The notes under the pieces: model-generated
Databases searched by the model: none
The model's input: only the letters and a program-made list of their open reading frames with translations
What the model was told of the DNA's origin: nothing
Shown: positions 44,873-56,600 of the stretch, in pieces
Numbering within the stretch: the stretch's first letter is position 1
Layout of the letters: each line of letters starts with the position of its first letter
Translations under genes and position numbers: made by a program
Source: Odontocerum albicorne
Taxonomy: Eukaryota > Arthropoda > Insecta > Trichoptera > Odontoceridae
Direction of reading: 5' to 3'
Length of the DNA stretch: 64,000 bases
Assembly (NCBI GenBank): GCA_949825065.1
Contig: OX463844.1
Location: 33,271,414 to 33,335,413, forward strand

Positions 44873-44920
44873 GTCTACACAACGCTGCCTCCGCCAACTA
44901 CGCCGGATCATTCACTCAAG
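44873..44920 (+). CDS. Candidate 48-nt host microexon
   Basis: A GC-rich 48-nt segment in AT-rich DNA. Upstream are a branch-site-like TACTGATAA, a T-rich tract and TTTCTAG ending at 44,872; downstream AAG is followed by GTTAGAAG, an acceptable donor. Length is a multiple of three and all three frames are open across it: VYTTLPPPTTPDHSLK in frame 1; LHNAASANYAGSFTQ in frame 3, which has many C-ending codons; frame 2 reads mostly Arg/Gln/Ile. I do not recognise the gene. If real, the window lies within long introns of a plus-strand gene. It could also be a chance match to splice signals. Confidence 0.45.
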
Positions 44921-45207
44921 GTTAGAAGAAATACTGTGTTATCTTGATTACTTTCCTAAAAATCTTCTCCTTTTTTGCGGAGCCGTGAGAAAAACAACTC
45001 TACTTAGGTGACGATTCAGCCCATTTTTTCATCAATCAATATTAGACGTGTTTCGTGCGTCTTGACAAGGTCTAAGTCAGTGTTTCTGAACCATTTTGTG
45101 TCGTGTTCCAAGTAATGATACAAATTTGGAGTTCGCGATTCAAGTAAAGATTAATAACACAAAACGGATAACAATAAAATATATTTTATTTATTGTGATT
45201 TATTAGG

Positions 45208-45375
45208 GATGAATGTGAACTTTGTATTAAGTAAAATGAAGGAAAACACTTGGAGATGGTTTGACATGTAAAACGACTAAATGAAAAAATACTAAACAAT
45301 AAATTTACTGTGCAAAATCCAAAGATAATTGGGATCCCGTAAATTCAATAAAGTCAAAATGGTACGAAAATTTCA
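45208..45375 (+). mobile_element. LINE-W fragment, diverged
   Basis: GGGATGAATGTGAACTTTGT, AAAACACTTGGAGATGGTTT and GACATGTAAAACGACTAAAT match the NECELK, WRWFGHV and ER.NE block; a worn RPRK region follows. Confidence 0.5.
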
Positions 45376-45578
45376 GGCAGTGAATCGGAGCGTGGTTGTT
45401 ATTGCAACATGAGTTTGAGTGCTTGGGCTTACAGAAGGGATAACGTGTATGGGGTTGACTCGCGTGATACATACATGCAATTGTGTCTCACTTCTTATCA
45501 AGTTGACGGAAGTTTATGGCAGAGTTATCATATAATAAACAATCGGTAAAAAACATCAATTTATTTTTCCATGTTTAT

Positions 45579-45624
45579 GTGTCCTCAGAAAGATACAGGC
45601 AAAATCCTAGTTTACTGAGGACAC
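45579..45624. repeat. Inverted repeat, 10-bp perfect arms
   Basis: GTGTCCTCAG and CTGAGGACAC are separated by 26 bases. Confidence 0.6.
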
Positions 45625-46119
45625 GACAAATGAAAGGCAACAAACTCAGATTCATATAAATTGAATGTTGACTTTGAATTCCTTTTTTTCCCTTTGTTGT
45701 TTATCTTGTTTTTAACCAACTATGTAACCATACAAATACTTGTCATGTAAATTAATAAATAAATTAGATAAATAAATCCGCTCTTTCTCTCATAATTTCA
45801 AAATTCATTTATTCACGTTGTATGACTTTACAAAATTCTAATAAAGACGTATTATTTCCACTTAGCAAATAATATGGTTTTAAAATAAATATCCCCATCT
45901 TGTGCCAACTATTATTCTCAATCACCGCAGAAGCCGCATTGTAAATACAACAGCCCTGGCTTAATTAAATTCTTAACAAAATTATGCGCTTTTAATTAAA
46001 AGTGATTCTTAACTAGCGACTCATTCCAGCAACTTGTATATGAATTTTGTGGTATCGCTATTTTTAACTGCGAATAGTTACTCTTTTATTTTATAGTGTG
46101 TGCAATTATACATATTTCT

Positions 46120-46675
46120 AAACTAGCATGAAATATATGATGTTAATGTTTTAGATGGCATGAAGAGAAAGACTTGAGGAGGTAAAAAGCTATTGATTTT
46201 GATTATATATTGTACGAGTACTCGTATTTCCAAACTCGCATAAAATATATTAATTTTTAGTGTAACATGAAGTGAGATTAATGGAGGTGAAATGCGATTG
46301 AGCTTGATTACATCTCTTGTCAAATTAGTTTTAAGTATATTTATATTTTAGCTGATGTGAAGGAAAAGATATTTGGAGTTTAAAGGTGGTCAGTCTTGAT
46401 TATATTTATTTTCAAACTCCCATCAAATACGTGTATTAATATTTTGATTTACACGAAAAAATATTTTTTTGGAGGTTAAAGGCGATTGGGCTTGTTTATA
46501 TCGTGTATACGAGTATATTTTCGAACTAACATCAAACGTATTGGCTTACATTGAGAGAAAGACACTAGCAGTTTAAGAGCAATTACTTTTAATTATATCT
46601 TTTGCCAAACTAGCAACAAATATATTCATGTTTTAGTTGATACAAAAAGAGTATTTTGGAGGTTGAAGGTAGTCT
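46120..46675. repeat. Very diverged tandem array, ~95-bp unit, six units
   Basis: Units start near 46,120, 46,232, 46,322, 46,414, 46,523 and 46,607, each with AAACTAGCAT or a variant, then AAATATAT, TTTTAG, a GA-rich block, TTTGGAGGTTAAAGGCGATT or a variant, and TTGATTATAT with TTTTC. Unit length varies from about 84 to 112 bp, with indels. Two units end in TACGAGTA motifs. Confidence 0.75.
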
Positions 46676-47522
46676 TAAATCAGACGACGTTACAAAGATT
46701 TCATTCCATGCGGTAGGGTTAATTATTCCGGATGGTCAATCGAAGTTACTCAACCAACCTGATTGCTCGATTGGCTTTCATAAGGCAGTTTTTGTCTATG
46801 ACCACCGCGATCTCAGTGAATGTCCCCTCCCAGGACATATACCTTACTCACAATTCTGCCATATTATGTAATATCATACCATTTATTTTAAAAATAAACA
46901 TTCAGAACTCTCAAATATTGTGGACATAATATTCCAGGTAATATTTCGTTGCACTAAACAAGCTTATTAAACTTCTAAAACTCCAAATCTCTCTAAACCA
47001 GTTGGAGAGAGAATTAAACTGAATAATTGGGAGATTTCAGCAACTCTATTCTGACCCCATAGCATCAAGTTTTTTTTTAAATATAAGTATTTATTCAATA
47101 GGTAATTCAATAATGTTTTTTCAAGCATTTATTTTGCTCAAAATTAAAATATAACTACAGATTAGTTCATTTTTCTGGTGACCAAGAAAAGTGCCCGTCA
47201 TAAAGCTTGGCACAAGAAGTCTGCCCTGTCTCTTTGCCATTAACTTTCCTACACTCCAGAGTGAATTTATTCCATGATTTGAAGTCATGAATTTAAGTAT
47301 TGAACGTCAATATTAAAATGAAAGTTCGCGTTTTTATGAGATTAAATTGAATTTTCCAATTAGTTATTTTTTGTGTCGTCTTAATAATCAATGAATATCA
47401 TTAGTTTAAATCCGTCAGATTTACTGAAAAGAAGAAAAATTAACACTTTTACTCAATGTCCTTGTTACTTACTTTTCGCTTCTCAAATGCATTCTAAGAG
47501 TAGTATTGTACGATTATACTTC
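46676..47522. other. Unassigned stretch
   Basis: A 71-codon plus frame (46,656-46,871) starts inside the tandem array and shows no known domain. Nothing else is recognised. Confidence 0.4.
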
Positions 47523-47882
47523 TTTTATATACAGTACAACCTGGCGGGCTATATTTCTATGTTATAAGAAGCCCTAAGTGAAAGTCTGTAACCCTTTAAT
47601 ATACAGTACAACCTGGAGGGCTATATTTCTATGTAATAAGAAGCCCTAAGTGAAAGTCTGTAACCCTTTTATATACATTACAACCTGGCAGGCTATATTT
47701 CTATGTAATAAGAAGCCCTAAGTGAAAGTCTGTAACCCTTTTGCTTAAAAACGGTAACCCTTTTTCTTAAAAACTGGAACCTTTTTCTTAAAAAAAAAAT
47801 ACTAACGGGAATTTAACCCAAACCAATGAGAAGACTACTAGGTACAAAGCATCTTACCTACTAAGCCACGGAGATCGTCTAT
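47523..47882 (-). mobile_element. SINE-A with nested tandem expansions
   Basis: The reversed tail-body block (CAGTACAACCTGGCGGGCTA, AGCCCTAAGTGAAAGTCTGT) occurs three times with a 72-bp period: 47,523, 47,595, 47,667. The A-rich linker is also tripled at ~22 bp (TAACCCTTTTGCTTAAAAAC, TAACCCTTTTTCTTAAAAAC, GAACCTTTTTCTTAAAAA). The B-box region (AACGGGAATTTAACCC) and head (TTACCTACTAAGCCACGGAG) are single. Each repeat unit lacks the usual AATCTCTTCC body. Confidence 0.85.
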
Positions 47883-49381
47883 TTTACATATTTTCCTCGT
47901 TCTGTCACTAACAGAAATCTACAGGTTAGCGTGCTTGCGAATTATCTAGCGTCTCGACTTTGATTCAGGGGTTGTTTCTCGTTAAAACTTTATTTCGTTT
48001 ATATTTTGTTTTTCAACGGCTTTTTAAATCGCATTTGCTTCATGGCAATCTACGAGTATACCATAGATGGCGTCGTATATAATTAGGAGAATAGCACTGG
48101 TTGGACGATGAGAACATTACACTCACTACACAGGAAGCATTCCGAATAGGAGACAAAGCAATAGTGACAGGCGTAGTCTATGTTATGTATGCAATTTCGT
48201 TCAAGAATATACACAGGTATCAAAATAATTTAAATGTGGTGTAATTGTGCTCAGCTAATTTTCCACTACTATCCATCCATCGTATTTCAAAGTTAGATCA
48301 ATGTTATTTAATAAATTAACTGCATAGATACATAAATACTAAAAAGATTTTTAAATCACAAAATAATATGTAAATGTTTTTTCAACAGATGCTTCAGTTT
48401 CCAGTGCTTATCTGCTATTAATTAAATACCTTGTCATATCAACCCCGGACTGAGTATTTGCTGAAGTTCAACAGCATGCAAAAAAATCACACACTGGCCT
48501 CAAACATTTGTCTATCAGAAAAAATAAGCATACTTTCTCGATTTTCAAAATTATCTTTTTAGCTCGTAAGTCAAACTAACATGCAAAAAATATGATTATA
48601 TTTTTTTGAGTTTAGGAACGATTTTTCATTAAAATCTTATACGATTTTTTTTTATTTTATCATTTCTCCTGTATTTTAGTAATTAATTCAAATGAATTCG
48701 GCAAAAAATTAGTTATCATATTTAACGGTAAAGCAAACATCAGAGCTTTGAAATTCAGAAAGTTAAACAAGGTAACACGTGTGAGCTTTTTCATTCAATC
48801 CTTTCTAAGCTATTATGGAATTTTCTGAAATTCTTTGAAACTCAATTTGTTGAAATTTTAATTGCTTTCTCTTTTCTTTAATTGCAATATACCATATGGT
48901 AGTGCAATATTTCCGTTGCTTGTCGAAAATTGTAAAATTAAGTACGACCACCGACACTAAAATATGCTAACTGATTTGGTATTTATATTGTAAAATTATA
49001 TTTTAAACCGAATTATTTAATACTTGAATAAGAAAAAAATTCTACACAAAAAACTAAAATTAAAGTAACGCCTGTTTTAATTTACAAAAGCGTTGTCAAA
49101 CTGAGGGTATGTCACTTTAATTTATGTTTAATGTCTGGATTTTTTTCGCATTTCAATGTTAAATAATTCTGCTTAAAAAAGTATGAAATATATTAGATTT
49201 AAATTTTTTTTTAATTGATTCACCAACAATAATAAGTAACAGATATACGTCCTATCACGCCGATTTCTTACAAAAATTAAACATTTCGGCCTTGTGAAAT
49301 CTCTTAAGATATATCTGATTTTATAAAATGTTTTTGCATTATTATTTTTTTGTGCAAAATTATACTTAAATATAATGATCT
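47883..49381. other. Long AT-rich stretch, nothing recognised
   Basis: No coding or repeat signal that I can support. Confidence 0.5.
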
Positions 49382-49565
49382 TCACGGTGTAGTTGATAAT
49401 ACGCCTGTCTTACGACCATAGGGTTACGAATTCGATTCTCGTTAGAACTCGATTTATTTAAAAAAAATCCTGTCTGGTTTTCATTTAAAGTCTCTCTAAT
49501 ATTTTTCTAGTTAGTTGGAAGAGATTATAATATAGCAGTAAATCTGCCAAGTTGCACTGTATATA
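49382..49565 (+). mobile_element. SINE-A, near full length
   Basis: TTCACGGTGTAGTTGATAAT, ACGCCTGTCTTACGACC and TTACGAATTCGATTCTCG are the head; TGTCTGGTTTTCATTTAAAG, AGTTAGTTGGAAGAGATT and GTTGCACTGTATATAAC are the body and tail. A LINE-W fragment follows directly. Confidence 0.8.
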
Positions 49566-49579
49566 ACAAAAATGAAATG

Positions 49580-49910
49580 CAATTGCATGAGCTAAAAACT
49601 TATGTGTAAAAGGGTAAAACAGCACGTTGATGTTGTTTGGATATTTAAACGGATGTGTGACGAAATACTGACAAAAAAAAATAATGCAAGCATTATTGGA
49701 AGTCTTGGTAGTGAACAACCATAAAAAATACGGTTGGACCAAGTGAATGGAATTTTGAAACAAGGAAAGTTAAGGAATAAAGGGAACAGATGAAACTCTA
49801 TGAGAGTCGAAGTGTGCAGGAAAGCTCGGCTCTCTGCCCTCTCTATCTACCCTAACAAGGAAATGACGTGGTGGTGTATATTTTGTGTAGCACCATAATA
49901 CGATAAGATT
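49580..49910 (+). mobile_element. LINE-W 3' fragment
   Basis: TTGTTTGGATATTTAAACGG (FGHLNG region), AATACGGTTGGACCAAGTGA (KTWLDQV region), GAATAAAGGGAACAGATGA, CAGGAAAGCTCGGCTCTCTG and CTACCCTAACAAGGAAATGA (3' end) appear in family order. Stops throughout; minus frames here are antisense. Confidence 0.65.
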
Positions 49911-50447
49911 GTCATTATTTTTCACAAACCAAATTCGTTTTCAATATACGTTGTAATGAGAAAAAATAAATACACGTATTTTATTTTAGATATAATAAAT
50001 TGAAAGAATTTATACAATTAAGTAGTTCAAACACCCCTCGGCTGAGACAGAACAGTGAAAACGGTCATGTACTCGTAGGTACACAGAACATTTATTTTTA
50101 GAAGATTTCACCTTGCCTGTAATGGTATATTTTACGGAAACTGGTAAAACAGTCAGTTTAACATGACAAAGAAAGCCGTCATCTTTGTGTAAAATGACAC
50201 ATTACAATGTTCCTCCTTTCTTGCTTCACTGGTGTGTCATGATAAGAAACAAGGGTTCTTTTTCTTTTGGTTGGTAGATCCAATTTTTATTTATGTTTTC
50301 ATGTATGTCTGTAAAGATGGGCTAAGTGAATTTCATACAATTTTTCATGTTAATTTTGATAATACTCGTATGATCTACGTAAACATTATTCTCGCAAGTC
50401 GAATAAGGAGTACTTCTCCGAGCTCTATCAGGCATACTAAATATGTT

Positions 50448-50950
50448 TTTTCTTGAATCTAAGATAATACGTTTGTTTCACTTTGTGGTGTCATGTTTAT
50501 ACATTTTAAATTATACAATAAATAAAACACAAATTTTTATTCACTACTGATTTATTTGGGTTCACTTCCGGTTTCAAAATCTCCGTCTTCCTCATTAGGT
50601 GAAGTTGAACTAAATTATATCTTAATTTTTTTTCTAATTGTTAAAGGTACAGAAGAAGGGGAGGAAAGTAGTGGCTAATAAGAGAAGGGAAGTATTGTAG
50701 GTAGGTGTCAAAATGATGACTTCCCTCTCAAAAACCATGCTTTTGACGCCTACCTTCTCCCTTCTCTTACTAGCCACTATTCCTCCCTCTCCTGTACATG
50801 TTAATATTAGAAAAAAAGAAAAAAGTTAGATATAATTTAGTTAAACTTCACCTGACGAGAAAGACTGAGGTATTTAAAACCGGCAGTGAACTCAAATAAA
50901 ACAGTGGTGAATACAAAATGAGAAAAAAGTATTTTATTAAAAATTTATAA
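50448..50950. mobile_element. Fold-back element with ~185-bp inverted arms
   Basis: Arms 50,531-50,713 and 50,741-50,925 are reverse complements, roughly four-fifths identical, around a 27-bp spacer. The inner arm ends in GTGTCAAAA/TTTTGACGCC and has a purine-rich block (GGCTAATAAGAGAAGGGAAG and complement). Both outer arms contain a CTGATGA-like box (right: CTGACGAGAAAG; left, minus strand: CTAATGAGGAAG) and a GAAACCGG-like box (right: AAAACCGGCAGTGAACTC; left: GAAACCGGAAGTGAACCC). A left extension (50,448-50,530) is shared with 15,775 on. No coding capacity. Confidence 0.85.
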
Positions 50951-51014
50951 TCTAAATATTAATTCGAATACATGACATTGATGAGTTATATTATTGGGAC
51001 AGTATGTTTATGTG

Positions 51015-51605
51015 TGATGATTGAATGGGACAGTAAAATATAAGGATAGCGATAGGGAACAAGGTTAATAAAACACTTAATGTAATAGAAAATAACCGCT
51101 CTATATCAAAAGTAGCAAAAATGACAACACGCAATTAAGTGTTGGTGCTCACTTTGGTGTATATAAGTGATAGTAGTACTTGGCAAAATAAAGATAAAAG
51201 TAATATTAATATTGTGGAGATGCGTGCACTAAGAAAAGTTTGTAGTGACAATGTATAAAATAATAAGACATTCGAAATTAATGCATGCTTAAAATTGATG
51301 CTATAAATAAGATAAGAGCTTTTAGATGGTTTAGTCATGTTAAGAAAATTGATGCTATAAGTAAGATAAAGAAAAGAGCTTTTAGATGGTTTAGTCATGT
51401 TAAGAAAATTGATGACGATTATACAAGACTAAACGAGTTAACATGCCATTAGTGCAAGATGTGCGTGGAAGAGGTAGACCAAGGAAAACATGGTTGGATC
51501 AAATGGACCAGATTTTGAAATAAGGTAAAATGAGAAGTATTAATAATAGAAGATTGTGCATGACAAGATATATAAATGTGCAGTAAGAAAGTTGTGCGCT
51601 TGTTT
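51015..51605 (+). mobile_element. LINE-W fragment with internal duplication
   Basis: The blocks IAIGNKVNKTLNVIENNRSI, VEMRALRKVC, then RAFRWFSHVKKID, worn GRGRPRKTWLDQMDQILK and NRRLCMTRYINVQ follow family order with stops. The WFSHVKKID region is duplicated: 51,291-51,345 and 51,346-51,405, the second copy with about 5 extra bases. Confidence 0.75.
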
Positions 51606-51689
51606 GTAATACTCAACATATATAACCTAAGAGAATTAATTATAAATGATACAAAATTGTTTTTTTTTCATAGTGTTTTATATACTTCT

Positions 51690-51850
51690 TTCATTATATA
51701 CAGTAAACCCAGTAGGTTGATTACTACCACATTATCTTACAACCAACTTGAAAGATTTTCAACAGGCTAAAAATGAAAACCAGACTGATTCTGTTTGAAT
51801 CATTTTTTTAAATGGATACAACCAGGCACGAATCCGCAATCTGTATATGA
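51690..51850 (-). mobile_element. SINE-A, diverged
   Basis: Reversed: TATACAGTAAACCCAGTAGG, CTTACAACCAACTTGAAAG, ATGAAAACCAGACTGATTC and AGGCACGAATCCGCAATC. The head is partly lost. Confidence 0.65.
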
Positions 51851-52944
51851 TAAATTGGTTTTTAGGGTTTCCGCGTAAATTTTTCGATTCTGACTTGATC
51901 AGTATCCCGACGTTTCACCCGGATATCACCGAGCATTGTCAAAAGAGAGTTTAGCACTGTACGAAGTTTCAACGTTGATAGTCTTACTATTTTTTTTTTC
52001 AATCAATTTCGTTCAACTCGAGAAATATTAACCTCATTAGCATGAAACGTTTTCGAAATAATTATTTTATAATATAATACTAAGACAGTCAGTCACTAGC
52101 TTAAAAGTACGGCACCTTTGATCATCGAAGATATTTCGTAATTTAATAAAGACCCTCTTTTTATTACTGCAATATATATTTTCGACTCAGATGAATTTCG
52201 TTCCCAATGAGAATAAAAATGGAAATAGAAAGTCATTTTTCGGAAATTGAAATTCTCAACAAAATTTTCTCTGTAGGAAAACTTCATTGAATTTTTCCTA
52301 TCATGTCCCGTATTCCCGTATATCAGGCGGCATGACGGCGTCCTCAAAGGAGTTGGGAAAATTTGTGCTTAAATGTGATCAGGATTCGTAGATGAAGTAT
52401 TTTGATTCATAAATATATAGAGGGCAACGTTCTACAAAGAACTCGTCAATCATCCATTTGCAAGGTTTATATTTCCTCGTTTATTATTGAAGATGAAATT
52501 AATAAATTTAAATCACAGCCTGTGATGAAAAATGTGATATTTTTTAAATTTTATTTAATGTGACAGTATTAAGACTACGCAACGTCATATGTTAGTTATT
52601 GATCTTTAATAAATCAGAAACATTTATGTTAATTTCATTCATTCATATGGTACCCTTCAACGTACCCGAATAAAGGATGCAATCATATTAAAGGGCGTGC
52701 ACAGGAGGGTTTGGTATTTTTCTTATTAGCAATCTCTATATGTATAAACTAGTGCGAAAATCTCTTATAACGCTTTAGGAGAATATCCATATATACCCAT
52801 TAAAAATTAAGGATAGAGCAATAAATAAAATCCATACTCTTTGCAATAAAGGTGTCGCCGAAGTCTGTTTTGTACTCGTTCAACTATCAGATAATTCTGG
52901 ATTCCTCTCGGGTTCGATATGATTGAGCCGCATTCTAATATACA
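51851..52944. other. AT-rich stretch, nothing recognised
   Basis: No supported feature. Confidence 0.5.
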
Positions 52945-53090
52945 GCAAACAAGTGAATTATATAGAGATCTTATAACAGCGCCAGACTGTTAATTAACAG
53001 GGATCTTTTTTTTCGGTTGCCATCGGGACTCGAATCCGAAGCAGCCACATGAAAGTTAAGCTTTTACTAAATAAACCACGGATGTCACCG
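52945..53090 (-). mobile_element. SINE head (SINE-A/C type), worn
   Basis: The minus strand has CATCCGTGGTTTATTTAGTA, AAAGCTTAACTTTCATGTGG and TCGGATTCGAGTCCCGATGG, a tRNA-like head nearer SINE-C by its CTTTCA-type middle. The body is not recognisable. Confidence 0.5.
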
Positions 53091-53229
53091 ACCGCTTCGG
53101 TTGGATCCACATTGCTGATGAGAATGGCACAAGACAGTGCAGTTATATGGAGGTCATTTCTAAAGACTACAATAAATAGGGCATTGAATAGTCATAAAAT
53201 AGAAACACGTTTATGAGTACTTTTTAACT

Positions 53230-53610
53230 AAATTAAACTCCTCAAATAAGGAATTAGGATATTGGGAAAGAATGTGAATTTAAAGAAGATGCAGTGCTTA
53301 AGATGAAGAAAGAAGCATTGATCCAATAATCAAATAAATGTAAAACATTTCCAAAAATCATCAATACAAATAATATACCATAGAAGGTATTATAAGGTAG
53401 AAGTGAATACTAGAAAAACGTGGTACGATCCAATTGTTCAAATTCTTGAAGAGTAAATAATACTTATAAGAGAGAATGCATGATAAAGTGTATATACGTG
53501 GCAAAAGTAAGATATGTTTTACAGGATATAATGAAGTGGAGAAACGTTCTCTCTGACTTCCCCTACAGGGACATGGCGCGATGATAATGAAAATCCTCGA
53601 GATATTTTGT
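53230..53610 (+). mobile_element. LINE-W fragment, diverged
   Basis: GAATTAGGATATTGGGAAAG, AATTTAAAGAAGATGCAGTG, TAGAAAAACGTGGTACGATC (RKTWYD) and ATGAAGTGGAGAAACGTTCT then CCCCTACAGGGACATGGCGC (KWRNVLSDFPYRDMA) appear in family order. Confidence 0.65.
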
Positions 53611-56600
53611 ATCTGTTCGGAACAACCGTTTCGGTCTATGAGGATTTTTTAATAGTTGACGTGGAATTTTAAGCCAAAACGGTCCCTTATATGATGAGGA
53701 TTTAAATAAATTTAATAGTTTCAACTTATTTCAGTGTTTCTGATTTCTTATTATTTAATGACGCCCGTACTTTGTTGACCTATTATTTTCGGTGCCTTAT
53801 TCATGAACTGAGCTCTAAATAGCATCATCACTCGCACACGGAATGACCTTGATGAATACATTTTCTTAAAGAAATTAGTTTACTCATTCAGACACTGAAG
53901 ACATATTGGATTATTCAACACTCCAAAAAGGGTTGACAGAACGTGGACATTGTGGAAAACTAAATTTAATTACTCTGATATCTCGTAGTTTGTGATTTGC
54001 TCATTGATACGAGTCACTTTAATACTACCTTGTTGAACAGTATTAAAAGGAAAAACATTCATTATTAATTAATCTCCTCGTTCTGTTCCTATGAAGATAA
54101 CTTTCAGTCTAAATACTTTTGCTTAGAATTTAGAACTCTGTTAAGCGAATCACAAGGAATTATGCTATTCAACATGAGTTATGCCCGAAGACCCATATAC
54201 GGATCATTTTCGCAAAATGTTCTGTACTAATTCCTGCAGCAGAGCAATAAACTAAATATTGCGCTCGTATGTTGCTTTGTTAACGGTAGTCTATTGAAAA
54301 GTTTTCAACATTCATTTCTGTTTGTATTAAATAATCCTTTCTATTTGGTTTTGAAAAATCTCTTGTTTTCAAATGTATTGTTTAAACATTGAAATAATTC
54401 TTATTTTTTACCCGTCATTAAAAAATATACAATCCCAATCCCATCACACAATTTACTTATTTATTGGTAACTGTAGTAAAGTTATTTCTCGTATTTACAA
54501 GTGAATTCGGTTCTTATCTTTGCTCGTAAAACGAAAACCCGTAAAGTGAGAAATATTTTCTTGAATAAATAAAAATTGAAACGAAATTTAAATCCTCAAA
54601 AATAAGATCTTTCATAGACTAACATTACTTAAGTACATTTTTCAAATTATATAAATAATCATTTTGATGTATTTTTATGAATAATATGCAACCTTAATAT
54701 AAACAAGATTTATAATTTTTTTTGTAAAAAAAAATAATAGAAATAAAATAAAATGAGATAACAAGTAAAGAAAATGGTCGAATTTACAAAAGTCTTTTTT
54801 TTTCACAAAATCTGGAATTGTTATTTGTCGCAATTAACTTTTTGTTCCTTTTTATGCTATTAAAAATATCTAGTAACGTGACTGCAAAGATCAAAATTTG
54901 AAGTATGACTTGAAAAAAATGATTTTTTTTCAAGGTTTTAGGGATACAAGTATAAGTTCTTTTGTTTCTATTACGTTGCATATCGCTTTTCCGCTTTAAG
55001 CAGATGTTTGTATGAACTTCGATCTTCGAAACTTCAATGTATACAAGGTTATCAATATCAAAGTTGGGAACTCGTAAAACTGCGAACTTATGAAACGGAA
55101 ACTCTTCAAGTGAGAAATACCTGTACACGAAAATACACATTTTCGTATCACTATTTTACATAATACCCGACAAATACAATCTTCTTCATTTTTTAATAAG
55201 ACTTGAGTTATGTTTAACATCATCCTATGACATCACATAATTCGTAACATTTTTACGAGTGTGTACCCGAACAACTAAAATAGCTTAACGTCATTATTAT
55301 CACATAAATTTTAAAACCATTTGAAGGCCTTAATGCACGTGAAATTATGTTGTACCGTTTTTTTTATTCTATCTTTTACGAATTCAAATACGAAACTATC
55401 TTTTTTAGTTGCGTTTTTCGAAAGAGTGGATGCAAGTCATGTAATTTATTTTTGTTGTATCTTCGAGTATTAAAGAATGTTTTATTTTTCAATTATGTTC
55501 TAAATAAAATTGTATAAAGGAAAGTTTGATACAAAGTTCTTGTATGTATTTTTTCTTATTTTTTGGTTATCTTCCAAGATTCTGCTTCTATCACCAATTC
55601 ACGGAGCTTTCCATGTTGCACTGTCCGTGACAGGGCCAATATATCTCTGCCTTTCCGTCAAAGTAAAATGAAGTCTCTTTCTTCGTTTATGACAATCCGG
55701 GTCATGACATTGCTGTGTTTCCTTCGTTTTTACGACTAGCTATCTTTCGGTGGACATTTTTCAAGTTAATTTTCTTCTACTTGGTCCAAAAATGTGTAGC
55801 GTGACATCGTGCAAACTTGAGCAAAATAATAAAAATTTCAGTTCAAACAGAAATAAGCAATAAATGAGCTTAGAAACTTTATTAAGATCATTGTTAAATA
55901 CAATAAAAAATATTACATTAAGCCGTGCGAATAGCTTAATTGAGGTGGATAAAAAAATGCAGACAATTTTTACTGGTATTTCGCTGCGACTGTCCGTCTT
56001 TGGTATCTCGAAGCCTAACAGTTGAAATACATGTACGAGCTCATTTAAATTGACACATTAATCCATATTGGGTATTGTAAGAACATTCAAAACATACGTC
56101 CTACCTGAGATAGCAATACAAGTACTGCTTAGAGCTCTGTAGCCTCCCGAAAGATGTATATTCATTTCGATTTCTCACTTACTGTCTTCTTCTAACTTTC
56201 CTTCACTTCTAGTCTCCTGAGTTCTTACTTCGCGTTCTTCAAAAACATCTGTCTTAATATCCAATGAATGCATTACGCGGCATAGGGATAATCACATTGA
56301 TATTTTTACTATATTCTGACAAATTGATTAGATGTAAATATACAGCTTCTTAGCTTCTGGTTGTTTCAATAAAATTGTGTCAATATACACGAGCGGCTGC
56401 AGCTTGCATTTATTGAATTATTTATATTTGTTATGTGTGTGTTAATATCGCGGGTGTAAGTCTCAGAACAGACAATTAACCTAGGGAGACGACTTATATA
56501 CCGTTTATCTTGTGAAGAATTGCGACAGTCATATTATTATAACAAATTGTTGTGTAATATTTAATGAATTGATGATCTTTTTCTGTGAACGTTCCTTTTC

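Noticed and set aside
54784..55140. 118-codon minus-strand frame
   Set aside because: No recognisable motif, no splice context, AT-biased composition.
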